Origin: a bacterium
Lineage (GTDB): Bacteria > Krumholzibacteriota > Krumholzibacteriia > LZORAL124-64-63
DNA length: 64,000 bases
Direction of reading: 5' to 3'
Assembly (NCBI GenBank): GCA_016712675.1
Contig: JADJQR010000001.1
Coordinates: 310,001 to 374,000 of the forward strand
Positions 40,005 to 50,033 of the stretch are shown in pieces. The stretch's first letter is position 1; every line of letters starts with the position of its first letter. Made by a program: the position numbers and the translations under genes. The notes beneath the pieces are model-generated. The model did not search any database. It worked only from the letters and a program-made list of their open reading frames with translations, and was not told the origin of the DNA.

Positions 40005-40694
40005 ATGACCCGAGAGCAGATCCTCGCCAAGTTCGAGTTCTACCGCAGGGCCCGCCCCGAATTCCAGCAGCGCGTGCGCGACGCCGGCCAGCTCGTGCGC
40101 GTTAAGCCCGGTGGCTACTTCGTCTGCGAGGGCGACCACGCGCCGGGGGTCGGCCTGATCGGCGACGGCGCCTTGCGCGTGTTCAAGAGCAGCGCCTCGG
40201 GCCGCGAGATCACGCTCTACTGGGTGCGTGCCGGCGAGCTGTGCCTGCTGAACCTGCTGGGCGCGATGACCGGCGTGCCCTCGCCCGCGCACGCGCGCGT
40301 CGAGGAGGAGGTCATCGCCCTGGTGATTCCCCACGACACGTTCCGCGGCTGGATCGGCTCCGACACCACGCTGCGCACCCACGTGCTGAGCGTCATGACC
40401 GCCGGCATGGTCGAGGTGATGGCGCTGGTCGAGGAGATCGCCTTCAAGAAGCTGGACCTCCGCCTGGCGCAGTACCTGTGCGACAGGTTCTTCGGAGGTG
40501 CGGGCGCGGTCGCGGGCGTGAGCGAGCTGCAGGTCACGCACGAGGCGATCGCCGCCGAGCTGGGCAGCGCGCGCGAACCGATCAGCCGCCTGCTGAAGGA
40601 ATTCGAGAACCAGGGCGCCATCGTGCTGAGCCGCGGCCGCATCACGCTGGGCGATGCGCGGGGGCTGCGGGCGATGGTGGAACAGGCCTGCTGA
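40005..40694 (+). CDS. Crp/Fnr-family transcriptional regulator
   Basis: 229 residues. A cyclic-nucleotide-binding-type beta-roll (about 25-120: VKPGGYFVCEGDHAPGVGLIGDGALRVFKSS) and dimer helix lead to a Crp-type winged helix (about 155-225; recognition region TAEAIAAELGSAREPISRLLKEF). The beta-roll lacks the RxSx3E phosphate cassette of cAMP-binding Crp, and no Fnr-like Cys cluster is obvious. The signal is therefore unknown. A perfect Crp-like palindrome begins 26 nt after its stop. Confidence 0.9.
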   Translation: MTREQILAKFEFYRRARPEFQQRVRDAGQLVRVKPGGYFVCEGDHAPGVGLIGDGALRVFKSSASGREITLYWVRAGELCLLNLLGAMTGVPSPAHARVEEEVIALVIPHDTFRGWIGSDTTLRTHVLSVMTAGMVEVMALVEEIAFKKLDLRLAQYLCDRFFGGAGAVAGVSELQVTHEAIAAELGSAREPISRLLKEFENQGAIVLSRGRITLGDARGLRAMVEQAC

Positions 40695-40719
40695 GGCGGC
40701 ATCCCGAACACTTGTCCAC

Positions 40720-40739
40720 TCTGTGACCGCGGTCACAGA
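40720..40739. promoter_or_regulatory. Perfect CRP/FNR-type operator palindrome
   Basis: TCTGTGACCGCGGTCACAGA is a 20-bp perfect palindrome containing TGTGA-N6-TCACA, the consensus CRP half-site arrangement. It lies just downstream of the Crp/Fnr regulator gene. Confidence 0.7.
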
Positions 40740-41190
40740 TGGCGTTCGCGCCTGTGCGTATGATCCCCGCCGTCAGGGATGGGGTGGGCGGTCCCGCCTG
40801 GGGACGGGCACCGACCGGGCCGGCGGGGGCGCTTCGCCCGCAGACCTCCGCCGGCAACAGCGACGGGCCGCCCCCCTCAGCCGTTCACGGTGGTTGCGGC
40901 AACCCCCAGGCAGCGGAGCGCAGCGGAGACCGGTGGGAGTGGCCATGGTGCCGGCGGCGCATTGGACCGCGGCCGAAGGCGCGGTGGCCCTCCCCTGGGC
41001 AGTCACGGGAATCCCGTGTCCAGTCTACCGGTCGGCGGACCCGTCAGCGTCGATTTTGTGGGCGAACTCGAGCTGTACGGGATCCGCCGGCCGGTCATCT
41101 GCACATGGGGCGCTTCACTTGATGGGTTCCAGCCCGTGGTCTCGCTTGCGCCGTCTTGCGCTATCGTGCTCTCTCTTGCGAGTGTCGCGG
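40740..41190. other. Long intergenic region without a recognisable gene
   Basis: About 450 bases between the Crp-type palindrome and the tandem array. Several overlapping short frames exist on both strands but none shows a motif or a convincing ribosome site. Many local hairpins are visible (for example CACGGG-AAT-CCCGTG near 41007-41021), so a structured RNA is possible. I matched it to no known RNA class. Confidence 0.4.
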
Positions 41191-41197
41191 CGCCGGG

Positions 41198-41383
41198 TGG
41201 TTGACCGGTCAACCAATGGGCGCGCCCGGAACGTGCGATGCGGCTTCGGCGAGTGGTTGACCGGTCAACCAATGGGCGCGCCCGGAACGTGCGATGCGGC
41301 TGCGGCGAGTGGTTGACTGGTCAACCAATGGGCGCGCCCGCAACGTGCGATGCACGTGCGACAGATCGTTGACCGGTCAACCA
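41198..41383. repeat. Four-copy 56-bp tandem array of palindromic operator-like units
   Basis: The palindrome TGGTTGACCGGTCAACCA starts at 41198, 41254, 41310 and 41366, exactly 56 bp apart. Copy 3 has one change (ACTGGT) and copy 4 is altered at its left end. Between copies there is a second palindrome GGGCGCGCCC and a conserved AACGTGCGATG stretch. The period is not a multiple of three, so it is not coding. Confidence 0.9.
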
Positions 41384-41450
41384 CTCGGAATTTCGACCAT
41401 GACAACAGAGAGTTCGGCGCGCCCCATCGTTTCCGACGCAGGTCGCCCCC

Positions 41451-42620
41451 CTACAGCCCCCCGCCATCGAGCCACTCCCACAGATACCACGACGCAATGG
41501 AGCGGTACGGCCGCCACGGTTCGGCGAGGGCGGCCAACTCTGCCGGTGTCGCGTGGGCGCCCAGCCCGTAGAGGCGGCCGGCGGCCGCGCGCAGGCCCAG
41601 GTCGCCGGTGGCCAGCACGTCCAGGCGGCCCAGGTGGAAGATCAGGTGCATCTGCGCCGACCATGCGCCGATGCCGCGCACGGTGGTCAGTGACGCGATC
41701 ACCTGGTCGTCGGGAAGGCGGCGCAGGGCGCGCAGGTCCAGACGGCCGTCGTCCACGCGCGCGGCCAGGTCGCGGACGTAGTCGACCTTGGCGCGCGACA
41801 GGCCGCAGGTCCGCAGTACGGAGGGATCCAGCGCCAGCACCTGTGCGGGTGTCGGGTAGCCGGCGCCGGGGACCAGGGCGCGCACGCGCCCGGCGATCGT
41901 CTGGCCCGCCTTGACCGACAGCTGCTGGTGGATGATGGCCGTCACCAGCGATTCCCACGGGGGGCGCGGGCGGTCGGCGCGGGCCAGGTAGGGACCGAAG
42001 CGGCGGATGACGGCGCGCAGCTTCGGGTCGGCCTTGGCCAGGTGGGCCAGGCCGCGTGCGTGTTCGGGGTCGCGGACCCAGCCCTCGTCGTGCAGCAGGC
42101 GGGCCTTCTGGGGCAGGCCGCCGGCGGCCGAGAAGCCGGTCAGCGAGCCGTCGGCGCCCACGCAGCGGTGGCAGGGCACCACCAGGGGCACCGGGTTGGC
42201 GCCCATGATGCGCCCGACGGCGCGGGCGGCGCCGGGGCGGCCGCAGGCGCGGGCCAGCTCGCCGTAGGTGATCACCTGGCCGCGCGGGACCTGCCGCAGC
42301 CGGCGCCAGACGGCGCGGGCGAAGGGCGGGGCGTCGTGGTCGTCGACGGGCACGTCGCGCAGGTCATCGGCCGGCGCATCGCGCGGGGCGCGGTCGCCGC
42401 CGCGCAGGACGGCCTTCAGGCGCGCGACCAGGTCGGCGACCGGCGCCGGTGGCCGGGCCACGGCCGGCAATTCAGGGCAGCGGGCGGCCAGTGCGGCGGT
42501 GGTCGCGGCGGCATCGGCGTGGCCGAACTCGAGGCGGCAGACCCCGCGCGGTGTCCAGGCCAGGCCGACCGGGCCGCGGGCGCTGGCGAAGACGTGTCGT
42601 CCGTGGCCGGTCAGGCGCAT
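41451..42620 (-). CDS. Fused O6-methylguanine methyltransferase and AlkA-type glycosylase
   Basis: 389 residues, two alkylation-repair enzymes in one chain. Residues 1 to about 180 are an Ogt/MGMT-type protein with the acceptor Cys150 in VVPCHR and the DNA-binding [13 protein letters not shown]. Residues about 190-389 are an HhH-GPD glycosylase of AlkA type: [19 protein letters not shown], hairpin [20 protein letters not shown] and catalytic Asp340 in LATGDLGLR. It would remove O6-methylguanine and 3-methyladenine. The start [10 protein letters not shown] is the first good ATG. It lies beside the 56-bp array, which may regulate it from its 3' side or serve the other flank. Confidence 0.9.
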   Translation of the reverse strand: MRLTGHGRHVFASARGPVGLAWTPRGVCRLEFGHADAAATTAALAARCPELPAVARPPAPVADLVARLKAVLRGGDRAPRDAPADDLRDVPVDDHDAPPFARAVWRRLRQVPRGQVITYGELARACGRPGAARAVGRIMGANPVPLVVPCHRCVGADGSLTGFSAAGGLPQKARLLHDEGWVRDPEHARGLAHLAKADPKLRAVIRRFGPYLARADRPRPPWESLVTAIIHQQLSVKAGQTIAGRVRALVPGAGYPTPAQVLALDPSVLRTCGLSRAKVDYVRDLAARVDDGRLDLRALRRLPDDQVIASLTTVRGIGAWSAQMHLIFHLGRLDVLATGDLGLRAAAGRLYGLGAHATPAELAALAEPWRPYRSIASWYLWEWLDGGGL

Positions 42621-42732
42621 CGGCGGGATGCCTTTCGGGGGCGGGGGGCGTATATTCCGCGGGCGGCCGCTGCGGGCCGCGCACCGTGCCAATCTAGCAC
42701 AGCCCAGCGAACGAGCCGAGGGTGCACCTGCC

Positions 42733-43224
42733 ATGACGCCACGCGATCCGGACCTCGAGGACAAGCGCGACGACGATGACGATGACGACGACCGCGTCGT
42801 CTTCCGCGTGGCCGCCACGCCGGCGGACCTGCTGAAGGTGATGGGGGTGCGCGGCATCGTCTTCCATGACGAGCAGGGCGTCTCCTGGGAGGACGAGTTC
42901 GACGCCGACGATGCCGGCGCGGTCCACGTCGTGGGCGAGGCCGATGGCCAGCCGGTGGCCAGCGGACGGCTGCAGGTCATGGAGGGCGGCTGGGCGAAGC
43001 TGGGCCGCATCGCCGTGCGCGAGCAGTGGCGCGGTCGCGGCTACGCGCATGGGATGGTGGGCGCGCTGCTGCAGGAAGCGCACACGCGCGGGGTGACGAA
43101 GCTGAAGCTGCACGCGCAGGTCTACCTGGAGGACTTCTACGCCGGCTACGGGTTCGCGCGCCGGGGCGGAGTCTTCGACGAATGCGGCATCGACCACATC
43201 CTCATGACGCGCGAGGGCGGGTGA
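42733..43224 (+). CDS. GNAT-family N-acetyltransferase with poly-Asp N-terminus
   Basis: 163 residues. After a run of eight Asp near residues 13-20 comes an ElaA-like GNAT domain: [47 protein letters not shown] (acetyl-CoA loop RGRGYAH) and [13 protein letters not shown]. The substrate is unknown. It is divergent from the Ogt-AlkA gene, and its stop overlaps the methyltransferase start (GTGA). Confidence 0.88.
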   Translation: MTPRDPDLEDKRDDDDDDDDRVVFRVAATPADLLKVMGVRGIVFHDEQGVSWEDEFDADDAGAVHVVGEADGQPVASGRLQVMEGGWAKLGRIAVREQWRGRGYAHGMVGALLQEAHTRGVTKLKLHAQVYLEDFYAGYGFARRGGVFDECGIDHILMTREGG

Positions 43225-44369
43225 CCGTGTACCTGTACCAGCAGCACCGGCGCTTCTTCGCGCAGACCGCGGGCGGGCTCGAGGAGATCGCCGCCGCGGA
43301 GCTCAAGCGCCTGGGCGCCAAGCGCGTGCAGCCGGGCAAGCGCGGCATCATCTTCAGCGCCGACCCAGAGGCGCTGTGCCGGGTGAACTACCGCGCGCGG
43401 TTGATCTCACGCGTGCTGGCACCGCTGGCCGAGTTCCCCGCTGGTACGCCCGAGGAGCTGTACCTGGGCGCGAAGAAGATCGACTGGACGCAGATCATGC
43501 GCCTGGACCAGACCTTCGCCGTCTTCGCGAACGTGTACCGCAGCCGCGTGACGCACAGCAAATACGCGGCCCTGAAGGTCAAGGACTGCGTGGCCGACAT
43601 GTTCCGCAAGCGCTACCACGGGAAGCGGCCGGATGTCGACACGGACAGCCCGGACCTGGCGATCGGCGTGCACGTGCTGGATGACCAGGCGACGATCTTC
43701 CTGGACTGCTCGGGCGGCTCGCTGCATCGGCGGGGCTACCGGCTGGACGCGGTCGAGGCGCCGATGCAGGAGACGCTGGCGGCGGCGATCCTGGACATCG
43801 CCGGGTGGGAAGGCAAGCGGCCGCTCTACGACCCGATGTGCGGCTCGGGCACGCTGCTGGCCGAGGCCTGGTTGAAGGCCGGCAACATCCCGGCCGGTTG
43901 CCTGCGCCAGAAGTGGGGCTTCCAGCTGCTGCCGGACCACGACAAGCGCACATGGATCAAGGTGAAGCTGGAAGAGGACAACGCCATCAAGCCGGTGCGC
44001 GGGGGGCAGATCCGCGGCTCGGACATCGAGCAGGCCGCGGTCGACATGACGCGGCGCAACGTGGCGCGCATCCCCACCGGCGACGAGCTGCGCGTCAAGC
44101 GGAGCGACTACCGCGATCTGGGCGGCATCGAGGACAGCGTCATCGTCTGCAATCCGCCCTACGGCGTGCGGATGCAGCCGGCCGCGGACATGAAGGCGTT
44201 CATGCGCGAATTCGGCGATTTCCTCAAGCAGAAGTGCAAGGGCTCGGACGCCTACATCTACGTCGGCGACAAGGAACTGGCGGGCGAGATCGGCCTGAAG
44301 CCCGCGCTGCGCCTGCCGCTGCGCAATGGCGGGCTGGACGGGCGGCTGCTGAAGTTCGAGCTGTACTAG
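43221..44369 (+). CDS. THUMP-domain class I RNA methyltransferase (RlmL-like)
   Basis: 382 residues. A ferredoxin-like and THUMP N-terminal region (about 1-165: FFAQTAGGLEEIAAAELKRLGAKRV) leads to a Rossmann methyltransferase with LYDPMCGSGTLLAEAW and the base-flipping NPPYG in VIVCNPPYGVRM. This is the architecture of RlmL/RlmK N2-methylguanosine enzymes acting on 23S rRNA. GTG at 43221 overlaps the GNAT stop by 4 nt. Confidence 0.9.
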   Translation: MTVYLYQQHRRFFAQTAGGLEEIAAAELKRLGAKRVQPGKRGIIFSADPEALCRVNYRARLISRVLAPLAEFPAGTPEELYLGAKKIDWTQIMRLDQTFAVFANVYRSRVTHSKYAALKVKDCVADMFRKRYHGKRPDVDTDSPDLAIGVHVLDDQATIFLDCSGGSLHRRGYRLDAVEAPMQETLAAAILDIAGWEGKRPLYDPMCGSGTLLAEAWLKAGNIPAGCLRQKWGFQLLPDHDKRTWIKVKLEEDNAIKPVRGGQIRGSDIEQAAVDMTRRNVARIPTGDELRVKRSDYRDLGGIEDSVIVCNPPYGVRMQPAADMKAFMREFGDFLKQKCKGSDAYIYVGDKELAGEIGLKPALRLPLRNGGLDGRLLKFELY

Positions 44370-44393
44370 GGTTCTTCTTCCGGAGGATGGACG

Positions 44394-44795
44394 ATGCACG
44401 GCGACAAGCACCATGATCACCACGAGCATCACGGCAGCGACGACGAGCGGGGGCGCAAGCGGCGCACCACCATCGTCATCTCGCGCCATGGCATGGGGGA
44501 CGCGCCGGCCGAGCTCTCGCTCAAGCTGGTCCAGTCGCACCTGGGCCTGCTGGACGCCGACGACCGCGTGCCGTACGCGATCTGCCTCTATGGCGAGGGC
44601 GTGAAGCTGGCGGTGGAGGGCTCTGCGGTTCTGGATGAGCTGCGCTCGCTGGCGGCCAAGGGCGCGCGCGTGGTGGTCTGCACGACATGCCTGAACTTCT
44701 TCGGCCTGGCCGACAGGCTGCAGGCCGGTGCCGCGGGCTCGATGAAGGACATCGTCGAGATGCAGTGGAATGCCAAGCGGGTGATCACGCTCTAG
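44394..44795 (+). CDS. DsrE/YedF-C-like protein with His-rich N-terminus
   Basis: 133 residues. The N-terminus is a His/Asp tail (MHGDKHHDHHEHHGSDD), then a DsrE-fold domain. LAAKGARVVVCTTCLNFFGLADRLQAG carries a CxxC in the position typical of the YedF C-terminal (selenium metabolism) branch. The tail may bind Ni, Zn or Cu; the CxxC suggests sulfur or selenium handling. GGAGG lies 8 nt before the ATG. Its stop codon shares the bases CTAG with the stop of the convergent gene. Confidence 0.82.
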   Translation: MHGDKHHDHHEHHGSDDERGRKRRTTIVISRHGMGDAPAELSLKLVQSHLGLLDADDRVPYAICLYGEGVKLAVEGSAVLDELRSLAAKGARVVVCTTCLNFFGLADRLQAGAAGSMKDIVEMQWNAKRVITL

Positions 44796-45814
44796 GTCGA
44801 ACGCACAGGCACGAGCTGCCCGTCGCGCATCAGCACGCGGCGCGTACCTCCGCGTGTGGTCACTTCCAACGTCGGTGCCAGCACCAGGTAATCCATGTGC
44901 ATGCGCGAGCGGCCCTGGCCGCCGGCGATGCCGTCGTTGTCGCCGAAGGCGACGTGCACGGTGCCGAGGGTCTTCTCCGACTCGAGGATGTGGCTGCCGA
45001 GGCGCGCGCGGGGGTTCAGGCCGATCCCCAGCTCGGCGATGTTGCGGGCGCCCTCGTCGGTGTCCATGAACCCGCTGACGGCGGCCAGCAGGTCGGCATC
45101 GTCGCCGTCGAGGTCGACGCAGCGGCCATGGCGCACGGTGATCACCACGGGTGAGGCCAGACGGCCGTGGCCGGCGAAACCGCCGTCGACCACCAGCAGG
45201 CCGTTGGCGCCGGTCTCGACCGGCGCGGCGTAGACCTCGCCACAGGGCAGGTTGGCGCCGGCGGTCGGGCGTGCCTTCAGGTCGTGCGTGAAGCCGCGGT
45301 CGCGGACGTCCATGACCAGGTCGGTGCCGGTCGGGGTGGTCAAGCGGACCGTGGCCGCCTTGCGCAGGCCGTGTGCCAACTGGAGCGCCGTGTCGTGCAT
45401 GGCGGCGTAGTCCACGTCCAGCGCGCCGCCCAGCATCATGTCGGCGGTGATGCCCGGGCTGTGGCCCAGGCGGTGGCGACCGGAGCCTTCGATCAGACCG
45501 ATCCACTGCAGGCGGAAGGGCACTTCGGCCGGGTCGCCGACGATGGCGTTGACGACCACGTCGGCGTTCTCGAGCAGGGACGGCAGTCCGGGCGGCAACG
45601 CAGCCAGGGGGCGACCGGCGTCCGGGAGCGTGAAGACGCACACGGTGCAGCCGTGCTCGCGGGCGGCGGTCGCGAAGGCGGCGCCGCACGCGGCGGTGGC
45701 CGCATCCGTGACCACCAGTACGCGGTCGGCGGGGGCCAGGTCCAGCACGTTCTGCATCGCGCGCAGGGCGGCGGCGGCCATAGTGCGGTGGGCATTGGCG
45801 TCGAGATCGGCCAT
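44792..45814 (-). CDS. M29-like leucyl aminopeptidase
   Basis: 340 residues. The metal and substrate region shows NLPCGEVYAAPVETGANGLLVVDGG, then ELGIGLNPRARLGSHILESEKTLGTVHVAFGDND and SRMHMDYLVLAPTLEV, matching the AmpS/AmpT (M29) family C-terminal half. Cytosolic, likely a two-metal aminopeptidase. It is shorter than classic M29 enzymes (about 410 residues), as in related thermophilic leucyl aminopeptidase proteins. Confidence 0.82.
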   Translation of the reverse strand: MADLDANAHRTMAAAALRAMQNVLDLAPADRVLVVTDAATAACGAAFATAAREHGCTVCVFTLPDAGRPLAALPPGLPSLLENADVVVNAIVGDPAEVPFRLQWIGLIEGSGRHRLGHSPGITADMMLGGALDVDYAAMHDTALQLAHGLRKAATVRLTTPTGTDLVMDVRDRGFTHDLKARPTAGANLPCGEVYAAPVETGANGLLVVDGGFAGHGRLASPVVITVRHGRCVDLDGDDADLLAAVSGFMDTDEGARNIAELGIGLNPRARLGSHILESEKTLGTVHVAFGDNDGIAGGQGRSRMHMDYLVLAPTLEVTTRGGTRRVLMRDGQLVPVRST

Positions 45815-45980
45815 GGCGACTCCTTCGAGCGGGGACCAGGATGATAGCGTGTCCGGCGGCAGCGGACCAGCGCCGGTCCGGGTTGCGACCTCCCGGGAGT
45901 GTTCTTAAGCTGGGCGCCGGCCGTCGGCAAGATCGGCGGCACGCGACCGGTTAGACGAACCTCACCCCACCGGAGCGGCC

Positions 45981-46802
45981 TTGTACAGCGATTGCCACGA
46001 CGACCGCGCGCCCGCGCCGCGAGACGAGGCCTTCCCGGCGGTGCCCGCGACGCCCGCGCCCGCCGACCAACTGGTGCGCCCCTGCGACATCAAGGGCATC
46101 CTGCACAGCCACAGCCGCTGGGCGGACGGGGCGCACTCCCTGTCCTCGATGGTGGCGACAGCGCAGGAGATCGGGCTCGAGTACCTGGGCATCAGCGACC
46201 ATTTCCGCTCGGCCAGCCACCCGGATGGGCTGGACCTGCAGGCGGCGCAGGTGCAACGGCAGGAGATCGAGCGGCTACGGGCGTTGAACCCGTCGTTCGA
46301 CATCCTGCAGGGCATCGAGCTGGACGTGAATCCCGACGGCACGCTGCCGGTCGACGACGCCAACCTCGGCTGGTTCGACTTCGTGATCGCCTCGTTCCCG
46401 CCCAACGGCGGCTGGGATCCGCAGCGCCTGACCGACCAGATCGTGCGCGCGGTGTCGCATCCGCGCGTGTCGATCCTGGGCAAGCCCATGGGTGAGTTCA
46501 TGCTGCAGGGAGCCAAGGCGGGCGTCGACATGCCGCGCGTGCTGGAGGCTGCCGCCGCCCACCACACGGCCGTCGAGGTGACGGCCAATCCGTGCTGCGC
46601 CGAGCTGGACTGGAGCCATTGCCGGCTGGCGCAGGAGTTGGGTGTGCTGCTGGCGATCAGCCCCGACGCGCACCGCGCCGCGCGGTTGGTGGACTACCGG
46701 CACGGTGCCGAACTGGCGCGGGCCGCGGGCGTCTGCTGCGGAGGCATCCTGAACACGATGAACCACTTCGAAGTGCGCCGCTACCTGGTGCAGGGGCGCT
46801 GA
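45981..46802 (+). CDS. PHP-domain phosphoesterase
   Basis: 273 residues from a TTG start. KGILHSHSRWADGAHSLSSMVATAQEIGLEYLGISDHF carries the first PHP histidines, GIELDVNPDG the metal-binding Glu and Asp, VSHPRVSILGKP and LAISPDAHRAARL the later His and Asp. It resembles the PHP half of PolX-type repair polymerases without the polymerase part. Likely a metal-dependent phosphoesterase; substrate unknown. Confidence 0.85.
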   Translation: MYSDCHDDRAPAPRDEAFPAVPATPAPADQLVRPCDIKGILHSHSRWADGAHSLSSMVATAQEIGLEYLGISDHFRSASHPDGLDLQAAQVQRQEIERLRALNPSFDILQGIELDVNPDGTLPVDDANLGWFDFVIASFPPNGGWDPQRLTDQIVRAVSHPRVSILGKPMGEFMLQGAKAGVDMPRVLEAAAAHHTAVEVTANPCCAELDWSHCRLAQELGVLLAISPDAHRAARLVDYRHGAELARAAGVCCGGILNTMNHFEVRRYLVQGR

Positions 46803-46806
46803 GCGC

Positions 46807-49590
<2,784 letters not shown>

Positions 49591-50033
49591 GTCACCACCG
49601 CTTCGCCCGTTCCCGCACACGGCAGCAGGCGGGGCGCCTGACGGCACCCCGGCCCTCCCCTGCGCGCGGTATCGGCGACCGGCGGGGTAACTTGATCGGA
49701 CTTTGCGGGTTATTGGCTTTGACAGCTCGCGGATATTTGTCAACCTGAGCCGACGGAGGGAGCGGTTCCGGCCGGCAGCGGGACCGGCGGGCATCGGCGC
49801 CGGAGGGCGCCCGGATGGTCGGGCGGGCCGATCACGATGCGAGCGGCCGTCGGGTGCGGAACCTGCGGTGTCGGGGCGACCCCGGCGAGCTGGGCCGCGC
49901 AGGCAGGCGCGGCCGGCAGGGCCGGCCCCGGCACCTCCGACAGGGATTGGGAGACGGGGGCCTCGGCCCGACCGGCACCGACGCGGCCAGGGGCCGCCCA
50001 GGCTCGCCGGGGGTCCGTATCGGGAGGGATACC
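49591..50033. promoter_or_regulatory. Divergent intergenic region with a TTGACA/TGTCAA dyad
   Basis: About 440 bases between divergent genes. An inverted repeat TTGACA-N13-TGTCAA is at 49719-49743 in its least GC-rich part and may be an operator or promoter element. The rightward half is GC-rich and contains no convincing gene. Confidence 0.4.

Noticed and set aside
40740-41190. RNase P RNA, tmRNA, SRP RNA or cobalamin riboswitch
   Set aside because: None of the conserved core sequences of these RNAs is present.
41198-41383. CRISPR array
   Set aside because: The whole 56-bp unit is repeated, including the spacer part; there are no unique spacers and no cas genes nearby.
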